DNA from: Streptomyces sp. sk2.1
GTDB taxonomy: Bacteria; Actinomycetota; Actinomycetes; Streptomycetales; Streptomycetaceae
Direction of reading: 5' to 3'
DNA: 64,000 bases
NCBI RefSeq assembly: GCF_008120935.1
Contig: NZ_RDBO01000077.1
Span: 632,463 to 696,462 of the forward strand
The position numbers and the translations under genes were made by a program. Positions 1 to 8,452 of this stretch are shown here, piece by piece (the first letter of the stretch is position 1; every line of letters starts with the position of its first letter). The notes under the pieces were generated by a model that was not told where the DNA came from, did not search any database, and saw nothing but the letters and a program-made list of their open reading frames with translations.

Positions 1-1
1 G

Positions 2-1243
2 GTGGCCCCCGCCCCGCTCCAGCCGCAGCCGGCACAGCCGACGCAGTGGCTCCAGTACGACCCCTGGGGCGCGCCCCGGCAGCCGCTCACCACCAACCCG
101 GGCCCGCCGCTCGGGGCCGACACCGGCCGCAAGAAGCAGCGGCGCGGCTCGCTCCTCGTCGGCGCGGTGCTGCTCGCCCTGGTGGCGGGCGGCATCGGCG
201 GCGGCATCGGGGCCTACGTCGAGCGCAACGGCGGCCTCACCCGGATCGAGCTGCCGCAGGCCGGCCGCGACAGTGGCGGCCGGGCCCCCGACAGCGTCGC
301 AGGGATCGCCGCCAGCGCCCTGCCGAGCGTGGTCACCCTGCACGTCAGCGGCACCGGCGAGTCCGGCACCGGCACCGGCTTCGTCCTCGACAAGTCCGGC
401 CACATCCTCACCAACAACCACGTCGTCGCCCCGGCCGGTTCGTCCGGCGACATCACCGTCACGTTCAGCGGCGGCGAGACGGCGCGCGGCGAGATCGTCG
501 GCAAGGACAGCGGCTACGACCTGGCCGTGGTCAAGGTCACCGGCGTCTCCGGCCTCAAGCCGCTGCCGCTGGGCAACTCCGACAACGTGCGGGTCGGCGA
601 CCCGGTGGTCGCCATCGGTGCCCCCTTCGACCTGTCCAACACGGTGACCTCCGGCATCATCAGCGCCAAGGACCGGCCGATCACCGCGGGCGGCGAGAAG
701 GGCGACGGCAGCGACATCAGCTACGTGGACGCGCTCCAGACCGACGCCCCGATCAACCCGGGCAATTCCGGTGGCCCGCTCGTCGACGGCAAGGCCCAGG
801 TCATAGGCATCAACAGCGCCATCCGCGCCGCCGACAGCGGTTCGTCGGGCGAGGGCGGCCAGGCCGGCTCCATCGGCCTCGGCTTCGCCATCCCGATCAA
901 CCAGGGCAAGCGGGTCGCCGAGGAGCTGATCGCGACCGGCCGGGCCACCCACCCGGTGATCGGCGTCACGCTCGACATGAAGTACACCGGGGACGGCGCC
1001 CGGGTCGGCACCAAGGGCGCGGGCGGCAACCCCGCGGTGACGCCCGGCGGACCCGGCGCCAAGGCCGGGATCAGGCCCGGGGACGTCATCACGGAGGTGG
1101 ATGGCCGCCGGGTGCACAGCGGCGAGGAACTGATCGTGAAGATCCGCGCCCACCGTCCCGGCGACCGTCTGGACCTCGGTCTGACACGCGGTGGTAAAGA
1201 CCTGTCCATCTCTTTGACCCTCGGGTCGGCAACCGGCACGTGA
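2..1243 (+). CDS. HtrA/DegP-type trypsin-like serine protease with PDZ domain (5' end cut by window)
   Basis: Membrane-anchored envelope-stress protease that would degrade misfolded proteins outside the membrane. In the visible 413 residues there is a Pro/Gln-rich cytoplasmic head (about 1-45), one membrane segment after a KKQRR stop-transfer cluster (about 50-72), a trypsin-like domain (about 95-310) and a C-terminal PDZ domain (about 325-405). The catalytic triad is complete: His140 in TNNHVV, Asp173 in YDLAVV and Ser256 in GNSGGP. The reading frame is open at the window edge, so the GTG at position 2 may not be the true start. The tatB gene follows 99 bp downstream on the same strand. In mycobacteria the same pair lies behind sigE and its anti-sigma gene, so those genes are expected just outside the window (inference). 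Confidence 0.93.
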   Translation: MAPAPLQPQPAQPTQWLQYDPWGAPRQPLTTNPGPPLGADTGRKKQRRGSLLVGAVLLALVAGGIGGGIGAYVERNGGLTRIELPQAGRDSGGRAPDSVAGIAASALPSVVTLHVSGTGESGTGTGFVLDKSGHILTNNHVVAPAGSSGDITVTFSGGETARGEIVGKDSGYDLAVVKVTGVSGLKPLPLGNSDNVRVGDPVVAIGAPFDLSNTVTSGIISAKDRPITAGGEKGDGSDISYVDALQTDAPINPGNSGGPLVDGKAQVIGINSAIRAADSGSSGEGGQAGSIGLGFAIPINQGKRVAEELIATGRATHPVIGVTLDMKYTGDGARVGTKGAGGNPAVTPGGPGAKAGIRPGDVITEVDGRRVHSGEELIVKIRAHRPGDRLDLGLTRGGKDLSISLTLGSATGT

Positions 1244-1342
1244 CAGCCCCCGTGCGCTACCGCGACGGCAGTTTCGGCGGGTACCGTGGGCCGGGTCCGG
1301 ACCTCGACCGACACGGCCCCGGAGAACACGAGGAGCAACAGG

Positions 1343-1828
1343 GTGTTCAATGACATAGGCGTACTCGAGCTGGTGACGCTCGGGATCCTGGGCGTGCTGA
1401 TCTTCGGCCCGGACAAGCTGCCCAAGGTCATCCAGGACGCCTCGCGCTTCATCCGCAAGGTCCGTGACTTCTCGGAGAGCGCCAAGGAGGACATCCGCAC
1501 GGAGCTCGGCCCGGAGTTCAAGGACTTCGAGTTCGAGGACCTCAACCCCAAGACGTTCGTCCGCAAGCAGCTCATGGACGGCAACGACGACCTGGGGCTG
1601 AAGGAGATCCGCGAGACCTTCGACCTGCGCAAGGACCTGAACGAGATCACCGACGCGGTGAACGGCCGGGAGAGCGCGGCCGTGGAGTCCGCCGACTCGC
1701 GCAGCGGCGTGTCGAGCAGCCCGGCGATCACCGCCGCCAACGGCTCCCCGGGCGCTCCCGACCTGCTCAAGAAGCGTGACCAGACGGCCGTGGACAAGCA
1801 CCCGCCCTTCGACGCCGACGCCACCTGA
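1343..1828 (+). CDS. tatB: Sec-independent (Tat) translocase subunit TatB
   Basis: TatB recruits twin-arginine precursors to the TatC complex in the cytoplasmic membrane. The product is 161 residues: an N-terminal membrane helix (about 4-20), the TatA/B hinge FGPDKLP, an amphipathic helix, then a charged acidic tail, which is typical of actinobacterial TatB. I chose the GTG at 1343 because AGGAG lies about 8 bp upstream and the protein then begins MFNDIG, the expected TatB start. An in-frame ATG 19 codons earlier would add an uncharacteristic leader. It follows htrA and may share its transcript. Confidence 0.93.
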   Translation: MFNDIGVLELVTLGILGVLIFGPDKLPKVIQDASRFIRKVRDFSESAKEDIRTELGPEFKDFEFEDLNPKTFVRKQLMDGNDDLGLKEIRETFDLRKDLNEITDAVNGRESAAVESADSRSGVSSSPAITAANGSPGAPDLLKKRDQTAVDKHPPFDADAT

Positions 1829-1947
1829 CCCCCCGCCAACCGGGCTCGTCCGGACGGTATGGCTATTCTCCATCTGTCCGGAAGTGAGTACGCCCGTCGG
1901 GGGGCGGGCCGCTCCGGGCCCAACGGATCGAGGAGGCGGCCGGACAG

Positions 1948-2607
1948 ATGGGGACGACGAGTCGGGTGGGCGCGGAAGACGCGCCGAGCACAGTCACCGC
2001 AGAGGGGAGTCCGGTGGCCCGGCGCATCGTCGACGGCTACCTGGCGGCCGGATTCCCCTGGTACGGACTGGACGAGGCCTTCACCGGGCCGCGCCGGCTG
2101 ATGCAGGTGGGCACCACCGCCGACGGCGCGGTGCAGCACGGTTCCGTCGGACACGGCGACGAGCCGTCGGTACGGGCGGACGCGGGCACGGAGAAGCAGC
2201 GGTTCGCCGTCGTCGTCTCGCTGGGCAGCAGCCCGGTGCGGCGCAGCGGCGACGGTACGGGGGTGCTGGACGCGACCACGGTCTCCTCCGCCGCCTGGCT
2301 GGCCGGGTCCGGCCTGCTCGCCTGCACCTGGCCGCCGCAGCTGGACCACGCCCTGCGCGACGACTGGCTGAGCCAGCAGACGGAGACGGCGTTCGACCTC
2401 GCCGACGACCTGGAGGGCCCCGCCTGGTCGGTGCTGTCCCTGCCGGTGGACGGGGTCCCGGTGCCGTTCCACTACCGCGAGTCGGAGTTCGGCTGGGTGC
2501 TGGCGGGTTCGGCGCCCGGCGGGGTGCACATCGGCGCGTACGGGCGGGGCATGAGCGCCTACGGCCTGGGCTTCGCGGTGATCGACGACATCACGTCGTA
2601 CGCGTAG
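1948..2607 (+). CDS. conserved hypothetical protein
   Basis: A 219-residue soluble protein without signal peptide or membrane helix; I do not recognise a named domain. It opens with a low-complexity stretch. The rest has the aromatic- and Gly-rich segments of a folded domain, such as FPWYGLDEAF, WLAGSGLLACTWPPQL and FGWVLAGSAPGGVHIGAYGRG. The ATG is preceded by GGAGG with about 12 bp spacing, and a TATTCT hexamer lies near 1862. It sits between tatB and the convergent mrp/IS junction. GC and codon use match the neighbours, so it looks like a native Streptomyces gene of unknown function. Confidence 0.7.
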   Translation: MGTTSRVGAEDAPSTVTAEGSPVARRIVDGYLAAGFPWYGLDEAFTGPRRLMQVGTTADGAVQHGSVGHGDEPSVRADAGTEKQRFAVVVSLGSSPVRRSGDGTGVLDATTVSSAAWLAGSGLLACTWPPQLDHALRDDWLSQQTETAFDLADDLEGPAWSVLSLPVDGVPVPFHYRESEFGWVLAGSAPGGVHIGAYGRGMSAYGLGFAVIDDITSYA

Positions 2608-2610
2608 GCA

Positions 2611-2646
2611 GCGGTACGAGCGGTACGAGCGGTACGAGCGGTACGG
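2611..2646. repeat. 9-bp tandem repeat, four copies
   Basis: The unit GCGGTACGA occurs three times, followed by a fourth copy ending in G. It starts four bases after the stop codon of the preceding gene. It is short and could vary in copy number; no function is evident. Confidence 0.8.
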
Positions 2647-2688
2647 GGCGGTGAACCGGCGGGAGGCCGGCCACCGCCCCGCGGCTCA

Positions 2689-3796
2689 GAGGTCGTTTTC
2701 GCCCGATGTTTCATCCTGAGATGGGATGTTCTGTGGCCTTCTTCGGGTCGCGCCAGGAGATGGTGTTCTCATGGGTGAGGCGGCGGGCCATGAGGTCGGT
2801 CATGGCAATGTGGATCACGGCTTCGGAGCGGGTGGGCAGGGTTTCGTAGTCGCGGGCCAGGCGGCGGTGGAGCATGAGCCAGCCGTAGGTTCGCTCGACC
2901 GTCCACCGTTTCGGGATCGGGGTGAAGCCCCTGCTCCCAGGCTTGCGGGCGGTGATCTCCATGTCGATGCCGAGGGTGGCGGCATGCTCGACGAGGTGCT
3001 GGCGGTATCCGCCGTCGACCCACACCTTGCGGATGCGCGGATGTTCGGCGGCGACCTGGTCGAGCAGCGCGGTGCCGGCAACGGAGTCCTGCACGCTGGC
3101 CGCGGTCACCAGTACGGCGAGGAGAAGGCCGAGCGTGTCGGTGACGATGCTTCGCTTCCTGCCGACGATCTTCTTGCCGGCGTCGATGCCCTGGCCGGTG
3201 GCGGGAACGCTGGTGGAGGTCTTGACGCTCTGGGCGTCGATCACGCAGGCCGTTGGCTCGGTGTCCCGGCCTTCCTTCTCTCGTAGAAGCTGCCTGAGCA
3301 GGCCGTTGAGCTGGGCGAACACGCCCTCGTCGGCCCATTTGGAGAAGTAGCCGTAGACGGTGTTCCAGTGCGGGAAGTCGTGCGGGAGGTACCGCCACTG
3401 GACCCCGGTGCGGTCCACGTACAAGATCGCGTCCATGATGTCGTGCAGGTCGTGCTCGGGCGGCCGGCCAAAAGCCGGGGCCCTGCCGCGGCGCTCGAAG
3501 CGCCACGCGGTCAGGACCGGCTCGATCAACTCCCAGCGGGCATCGGACAGATCACTCGGATACGGACGTCGCTTCGGCATGCTTCCGGCGTACCGCGCCG
3601 GACCGGGTGCGCCCAGGCGCACAACAATGGCGACGGAAGCACATGACCGCGGAGACCGGACATCCTGGGATGACACAGGAGTACGTAGCCCTCCGCCCCA
3701 TCCGCAACCTCACCCGCCTCCACAACCTCGCCTGCACCGCACCCCAGTACTCCGAGGATCCACCAATAAGTGGGCAGGTCAGATGAAAACGACCTC
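2689..3796 (-). mobile_element. IS5-family insertion sequence, 1108 bp, with 12-bp perfect terminal inverted repeats and a TCA target duplication
   Basis: The left end begins GAGGTCGTTTTC at 2689 and the right end carries its exact reverse complement ending at 3796. TCA at 2686-2688 and TCA at 3797-3799 form a 3-bp direct repeat of TNA type, as in several IS5 subgroups. The right-hand TCA is also the complement of the TGA stop codon of mrp, so the element landed in that codon and regenerated it. It carries one intact transposase gene and both ends are intact, so the copy may be recent and active (inference). Confidence 0.88.
2711..3580 (-). CDS. IS5-family DDE transposase
   Basis: A 289-residue transposase in one uninterrupted frame. 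The N-terminal part (about 1-85) has the DUF4096-type DNA-binding signature RYLPHDFPHWNTVYGYFSKW and related residues. The DDE catalytic core shows VIDAQSVKT (first Asp), VWVDGGYRQ (second Asp) and the R-x-x-VERT-x-GWL box with the catalytic Glu. I chose the ATG giving MPKRRPYPSDL; the longer open frame upstream has no family resemblance. Many relatives of this subgroup need a programmed frameshift, but this one does not. Confidence 0.93.
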   Translation of the reverse strand: MPKRRPYPSDLSDARWELIEPVLTAWRFERRGRAPAFGRPPEHDLHDIMDAILYVDRTGVQWRYLPHDFPHWNTVYGYFSKWADEGVFAQLNGLLRQLLREKEGRDTEPTACVIDAQSVKTSTSVPATGQGIDAGKKIVGRKRSIVTDTLGLLLAVLVTAASVQDSVAGTALLDQVAAEHPRIRKVWVDGGYRQHLVEHAATLGIDMEITARKPGSRGFTPIPKRWTVERTYGWLMLHRRLARDYETLPTRSEAVIHIAMTDLMARRLTHENTISWRDPKKATEHPISG

Positions 3797-4930
3797 TCAG
3801 AACTTGTTGCGCGGGGTGATGCCCAGCGACATGCCCGACAGGCCGCGCTTGCGGCCGCCCAGCTTGTCCGCGATGGTGCGCAGCGCCTTGCCGGCCGGGG
3901 AGTCGGGGTCGGACAGGACGACCGGCTTGCCCTCGTCGCCGCCCTCGCGCAGCCGCACGTCGATCGGGATGGAGCCGAGCACCGGCACCTCCGCGCCGAC
4001 CGTCCTCGTCAGGCCCTCGGCGACCCTCGCGCCGCCGCCGGTGCCGAACACGTCGACCATCTCGTCGCAGTGCGGACACGGCATGCCCGACATGTTCTCG
4101 ACGACACCGACGATCTTCTGATGGGTCTGCACGGCGATCGAACCGGCCCGCTCGGCCACCTCGGCCGCCGCCTGCTGCGGGGTCGTGACGACCAGGATCT
4201 CGGCGTTCGGCACCAGCTGGGCCACCGAGATCGCGATGTCGCCGGTGCCCGGCGGCAGGTCGAGCAGCAGGACGTCCAGGTCGCCCCAGTACACGTCGGC
4301 GAGGAACTGCTGGAGCGCGCGGTGGAGCATCGGGCCGCGCCACACCACCGGGGTGTTGCCCGGGGTGAACATGCCGATGGAGATGACCTTCACGCCGTGC
4401 GAGGACGGCGGCATGATCATGTTCTCGACCTGGGTCGGCTTCCCGTCCGCGCCGAGCATCCGCGGCACGCTGTGCCCGTAGATGTCCGCGTCCACGACTC
4501 CGACCTTCAGGCCCTCGGCCGCCATCGCCGCGGCGAGGTTCACCGTCACGGACGACTTGCCGACGCCGCCCTTGCCGGACGCGACCGCGTAGACCCTGGT
4601 CAGCGAGCCGGGCTTGGCGAACGGCACCTCGCGCTCCGCCGTGCCGCCGCGCAGCGAGGCCGCGAGCTCCTTGCGCTGCTCGTCGCTCATCACGTCCAGC
4701 GTGACGTCGACCCGGGAGACGCCCTCGACACGGGAGACCGCGTCCGTCACGTTCTTGGTGATCGTCTCGCGCATCGGGCAGCCCGAGACCGTGAGATAGA
4801 CCGTGACAGCGACCGCACCGTCAGCGCCGATCTCGACGGATTTCACCATGCCGAGCTCGGTGATCGGGCGGTGGATCTCCGGGTCGTTCACTGTCGCCAG
4901 TGCCTCAAGCACCGCGTCTTCCGTAGCCAT
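3797..4930 (-). CDS. mrp: Mrp/ApbC/NBP35-family iron-sulfur cluster carrier ATPase
   Basis: A cytosolic P-loop ATPase that carries iron-sulfur clusters to apo-proteins. It has 377 residues. An N-terminal FeS-assembly (DUF59-like) domain covers about 1-85. The deviant Walker A motif GKGGVGKSS is at 119-127, VVDADIYGHS follows, and CPHC, the cluster-binding CxxC, lies in the last third. The end reads GITPRNKF before TGA, so the protein appears intact even though an insertion sequence abuts the stop codon. No Shine-Dalgarno sequence at normal spacing is seen. TACTAT (4937-4942 on the minus strand) would place the transcript start on the ATG, suggesting a leaderless mRNA. Any native 3' untranslated region is now displaced by the element. 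Confidence 0.93.
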   Translation of the reverse strand: MATEDAVLEALATVNDPEIHRPITELGMVKSVEIGADGAVAVTVYLTVSGCPMRETITKNVTDAVSRVEGVSRVDVTLDVMSDEQRKELAASLRGGTAEREVPFAKPGSLTRVYAVASGKGGVGKSSVTVNLAAAMAAEGLKVGVVDADIYGHSVPRMLGADGKPTQVENMIMPPSSHGVKVISIGMFTPGNTPVVWRGPMLHRALQQFLADVYWGDLDVLLLDLPPGTGDIAISVAQLVPNAEILVVTTPQQAAAEVAERAGSIAVQTHQKIVGVVENMSGMPCPHCDEMVDVFGTGGGARVAEGLTRTVGAEVPVLGSIPIDVRLREGGDEGKPVVLSDPDSPAGKALRTIADKLGGRKRGLSGMSLGITPRNKF

Positions 4931-5026
4931 ACCTCGATAGTACGGGTGCGCGCAGCACTCCTTGAGGGTGGTGGTGGGCGACGGGAAGGCGTCACGGCGC
5001 CTGTCGCTACGCGCGAGTAGCCTCCA

Positions 5027-5584
5027 TCAGCGGTCTTCGTCACTTTCGGCCGGGAGCAGGGTCCGCCGGTCGTCCAGGTCCTTCACGAGGTCCTCCAGCT
5101 CGGAGCGGATCCAGTCGCGGGTGGCGACCTCGCCGAGCCCCATCCGCAGCGACGCGATCTCCCGGGTGAGGTACTCGGTGTCCGCGATGGAGCGCTCGTT
5201 CTGCTTGCGGTCCTGCTCGTGGGTGACCCGGTCGCGGTCGTCCTGCCGGTTCTGCGCGAGCAGGATCAGCGGCGCCGCGTACGAGGCCTGGAGCGACAGC
5301 ATCAGGGTCAGGAAGATGAACGGGTACTGGTCGAACCGCCACGGCAGCGGCGCGAAGACGTTCCACAGCACCCAGACGATGATGACCAGCGTCATCCAGA
5401 CGATGAACCGCCCGGTGCCCAGGAAACGGGCGATCCGCTCGGAGAACCGGCCGAACGCCTCGGGGTCGTAGTCGGGCAGCACCTTCCGGCGCGGGTCCTT
5501 CGGCTGGTCCAGCCGGTGGCGCGGCGGGCGCACGATGCCCGAGGCGCCCACCGGTGCCGTCTTCGTGCGTTCCTCAGCCGCCAC
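5027..5584 (-). CDS. DUF1003 membrane protein
   Basis: A 185-residue protein with two closely spaced membrane helices (about 58-75 and 88-110: FIVWMTLVIIVWVLWNVF and FIFLTLMLSLQASYAAPLILL). The second ends in the family's ...LLAQNRQDDRDR segment, followed by a cytoplasmic coiled tail. DUF1003 has no settled biochemical role. The GTG start lies inside the end of the preceding MgtE-like gene (11-bp overlap) with AGGAGGGGG upstream, so the two genes are translationally coupled. This suggests a shared role near ion homeostasis (inference). Confidence 0.88.
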   Translation of the reverse strand: MAAEERTKTAPVGASGIVRPPRHRLDQPKDPRRKVLPDYDPEAFGRFSERIARFLGTGRFIVWMTLVIIVWVLWNVFAPLPWRFDQYPFIFLTLMLSLQASYAAPLILLAQNRQDDRDRVTHEQDRKQNERSIADTEYLTREIASLRMGLGEVATRDWIRSELEDLVKDLDDRRTLLPAESDEDR

Positions 5585-6848
5585 GGGCCACCCCCTCCTC
5601 GCTGTGGAAATCGGTCTCCCGCCAGTCCTCGGGCAGCAGGTGGTCGAGGACGTCGTCCACCGTCACCGCGCCGAGCAGCGACCCGCTCTCGTCCACGACG
5701 GGCACCGAGACCAGGTTGTACGCGGCCAGGTAGCTCGTCACGGCCGGCAGCGGGGTGTCCGGGCCGAGGGGGACGAGATCGCTGTCCACGACCGAGCTGA
5801 CCAGGGTGTACGGCGGATCGCGCAGCAACCGCTGGAAGTGCACGGTGCCCAGGTACTTGCCGGTCGGCGTCTCGTCGGGCGAGCGGCACACGTACACCTG
5901 GGCGGCGAGCGCCGGGGACAGGTCGGCCTGCCGGACCCGGGCGAGGGCGTCGGCGATCGTCGCGTCCGGCCGCAGGATGATCGGCTCGGTGGTCATCAGA
6001 CCGCCCGCGGTCCGTTCCTCGTACGACATCAGGCGCCGCACGTCGGCCGCGTCGTCCGGCCGCATCAGCGTCAGCAGCCGCTCCTTGTCCTCCTCCGGCA
6101 GCTCGGACAGCAGGTCGGCCGCGTCGTCCGGGTCCATCGCCTCCAGGACGTCGGCGGCGCGCTCCTCCTGGAGCTTGCCGATGATCTCCACCTGGTCGTC
6201 CTCGGGCAGCTCCTCAAGGACGTCGGCGAGCCGGTCGTCGTCGAGCGCGGCGGCCACCTCGGCCCGCCGCTTCGGCGACAGATGGTGCAGCGCGTTGGCC
6301 ACGTCCGTCGGGCGCAGCCGCTCGAAGGTGGCGACCAGGGTCTCGGCGCCCTGCCCCACCTCCTCCAGCGAGAACCCGCTGACGGCCGACCAGTCGACGG
6401 TCAGGGTCTCGCCCTTGCGGCGCAGCGCCCCGGCCTTGCCCTTGCGCACGAAGTACTTGTCGATCTCCCAGTCGCGGCGGGCCGGCAGCTGCTGGATGGC
6501 GACGTCGAGGACGGTGACCTCCTCGCCGGTCTCCACGAGCCGGACCCGCCGGTCGAGGAACTCGCCGAGCACCAGGCGTTCGGTGGGCCGCTGTTCGAAG
6601 CGCCGCATGTTGACCACGCCGGTGGTGATGACCTGACCGGACTCGACGCCCGTCACCCGGGTCATCGGGAGGAAGATCCGGCGGCGGCTGAGCACCTCGA
6701 CGACCAGGCCGAGCAGCCGGGGCGGCCGTCCGCCGACCCGCAACATCGCGACCAGGTCGCGGACCCGGCCCACCTGGTCGCCGTTGGGGTCGAAGACCGG
6801 GACGCCGGAGAGGTGCGAGACGAAGACCCGGGGGGCACCTGCCGCCAT
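5574..6848 (-). CDS. MgtE N-domain plus tandem CBS protein without the transport domain
   Basis: A 424-residue soluble protein. A PRC-barrel-like N-terminus (about 5-110) precedes the superhelical MgtE intracellular N domain (about 165-275, repeats such as LADVLEELPEDDQVEIIGKL). Two CBS domains (about 285-410) begin with the MgtE signature TAGGLMTTEP. No membrane helix follows, so it has the magnesium-sensing half of MgtE but not the channel. It may act as a stand-alone regulator or as a partner of the DUF1003 protein or of CorA (inference). AGGAGG precedes the ATG. The mycobacterial homologue near corA (Rv1232c, from memory) has the same layout. Confidence 0.88.
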   Translation of the reverse strand: MAAGAPRVFVSHLSGVPVFDPNGDQVGRVRDLVAMLRVGGRPPRLLGLVVEVLSRRRIFLPMTRVTGVESGQVITTGVVNMRRFEQRPTERLVLGEFLDRRVRLVETGEEVTVLDVAIQQLPARRDWEIDKYFVRKGKAGALRRKGETLTVDWSAVSGFSLEEVGQGAETLVATFERLRPTDVANALHHLSPKRRAEVAAALDDDRLADVLEELPEDDQVEIIGKLQEERAADVLEAMDPDDAADLLSELPEEDKERLLTLMRPDDAADVRRLMSYEERTAGGLMTTEPIILRPDATIADALARVRQADLSPALAAQVYVCRSPDETPTGKYLGTVHFQRLLRDPPYTLVSSVVDSDLVPLGPDTPLPAVTSYLAAYNLVSVPVVDESGSLLGAVTVDDVLDHLLPEDWRETDFHSEEGVARGG

Positions 6849-7064
6849 GGTGCGCCTCCTTCTTCCGGGTACGACTTCCGGGTACGGCTTCCGCGTCCGG
6901 CCCGGTTGGCGGTCAATCGGTCGTTATGTCGTGATCAGGCTAGCCCGTACCGCTCGGGGCCTGCGCGGTGGATCCGTCCGTACGGCTCCCTGCCGAAGGG
7001 TCCGTACGGCACGGGTACGCTGCGGTCTGCCACCCCCGCCACGCAGATGAGAGGCAGTGCGCCC

Positions 7065-7829
7065 GTGACCCCTCCCGCTCCGCCCGTCCGGGCCCGACGC
7101 CGGACCGCCCTCGCCGTGGTGCTCTGCGCCGGGCTGACCGCCGCGCTCACGGCATGCGGCGGCGAGGACCCGGACGAGGGGACCAACGGCGTCGGCAAAC
7201 TGACCGCCGTGCAGATCGAGAAGAAGGCGCAGAAGGCGGCGGACTCCGCCCCCGCGGTGCGCCTCGCCGGGTCGCTGGTCAGCAAGGGCGGCACCTACAA
7301 GCTCGACATGCAGCTCAAGGCGGACGGCGGCACGGGCTCGGTCGTCTCGAAGAACAGCACCTTCGAACTGCTGCGCGTCGGTGACGAGCTCTACCTGAAG
7401 GCGGACGCCGGGTTCTGGAGCCACGACGAGGGGGCCGGCGCCGACAGCGAGGCGGGCGGGGCCGCCGCCGACAAGCTCCGGGACAAGTACGTGAAGGTGC
7501 CCCAGGACGACCCGACGTACAAGCAGCTGCGCGGCTTCACGGACAAGAAGACGCTGCTGGACGGTCTGCTCACGCTGCACGGCACCCTCGCCAAGGGGGA
7601 CCGGAAGGAGATCGGCGCGACCCGGACCATCCAGATCGCGGGCGACGAGGGCGCGGGCGGCACGCTCGACGTCTCGCTGGAGGGCACCGCGTACCCGCTG
7701 CGCTTCGCGCGCGGCGGCGGCGGGGGGACCGTGTTGCTGTCGGACTGGGGCAAGGACTTCACCCTGGAGGCGCCGGAGAAGGAGGACACGGTCGACTACG
7801 GGAAGCAGCTGCCCAGGACGACGTCCTGA
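7065..7829 (+). CDS. lipoprotein, LppX/LprAFG-like or hypothetical
   Basis: A 254-residue predicted lipoprotein. The signal peptide RRRTALAVVLCAGLTAALTAC ends in the lipobox LTAC, giving a lipid-anchored Cys followed by a Gly/Asp/Glu linker. The body reads like an LppX_LprAFG-type domain (about 45-245): KAQKAADSAPAVRLAGSL, then STFELLRVGDELYLKA, and a C-terminal FTLEAPEKED; this family match is tentative. I chose GTG 7065 over ATG 7047 because AGAGG lies 10 bp before the GTG and nothing resembling a ribosome site precedes the ATG. The gene converges with its downstream neighbour. Confidence 0.82.
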   Translation: MTPPAPPVRARRRTALAVVLCAGLTAALTACGGEDPDEGTNGVGKLTAVQIEKKAQKAADSAPAVRLAGSLVSKGGTYKLDMQLKADGGTGSVVSKNSTFELLRVGDELYLKADAGFWSHDEGAGADSEAGGAAADKLRDKYVKVPQDDPTYKQLRGFTDKKTLLDGLLTLHGTLAKGDRKEIGATRTIQIAGDEGAGGTLDVSLEGTAYPLRFARGGGGGTVLLSDWGKDFTLEAPEKEDTVDYGKQLPRTTS

Positions 7830-7869
7830 CGGCCGGCGCCCCGGCCGGGTGAACCGCGGGGCGCGCGGG

Positions 7870-8394
7870 TCAGCCCTTGCGGCCGCGCTTGAGGAGCAGG
7901 CGCGGCAGCCCGGCGGGCACCGGGCGGCGCGTCGTCGCGGGCGTCGGCAGGGGCGCCGCGGCCAGGGAGCCGTCCGGCAGCCCGGTACGGAAGTCGCCGG
8001 GCGTCAGCCGCAGCACCCGGCACTCCCGGGCCCATCGTTCCGTCATCCGCTCGGCGTCCGGCGCGTTCAGCCGCTTGCCCTTCAGCTCGGCGACCGCGGC
8101 CTCCCATTCCGGCGAGTGCGGCGCGAGCTCCGTCACCGCGGCCGTCCAGGCGATCAGCCGGCCGCCCTTGTCCTTGCTGCGCACGGTCACCTCGGCGGCG
8201 GCCCCGTCGCCGAGCCCGGCCGGGAACGGCTGCTCGCCGGGGCCGTCCCCGACCAGGTGCGCCGCGCCCTCGTGCCACACGTGCCACAACGCCCGTGCGG
8301 GGCCGGTGCCCCGTACCCAGATCAGGCCGGACTTCTTGGTGGCCTCCTCGACGAGGGCCCGGCCCAGCGGCAGATCGGCGGCGGCAGCAGTCAT
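7870..8394 (-). CDS. conserved hypothetical protein
   Basis: A 174-residue cytosolic protein. The alternating strands around LIWVRGTGPARALWHVWHEGAAHLV and AAAEVTVRSKDKGGRLIAWTAAVTEL are loosely like an FMN-binding split barrel, but I see no decisive motif, so the family is left open. The C-terminus is Pro/Arg-rich (PTPATTRRPVPAGLPRLLLKRGRK). It is convergent with the lipoprotein gene. A small GGCCGG/CCGGCC hairpin at 7831-7846 lies between the two stop codons. Confidence 0.65.
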   Translation of the reverse strand: MTAAAADLPLGRALVEEATKKSGLIWVRGTGPARALWHVWHEGAAHLVGDGPGEQPFPAGLGDGAAAEVTVRSKDKGGRLIAWTAAVTELAPHSPEWEAAVAELKGKRLNAPDAERMTERWARECRVLRLTPGDFRTGLPDGSLAAAPLPTPATTRRPVPAGLPRLLLKRGRKG

Positions 8395-8452
8395 GCCCGA
8401 ACTCTATGGGATCGGCCGCGGGGCGGGACCGGGGCGGCGGGCGGAGCGGTGG

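Noticed and set aside
721-2529. 602-codon minus-strand frame over htrA, tatB and the hypothetical gene
   Set aside because: It spans three well-supported plus-strand genes and shows no recognisable domain.
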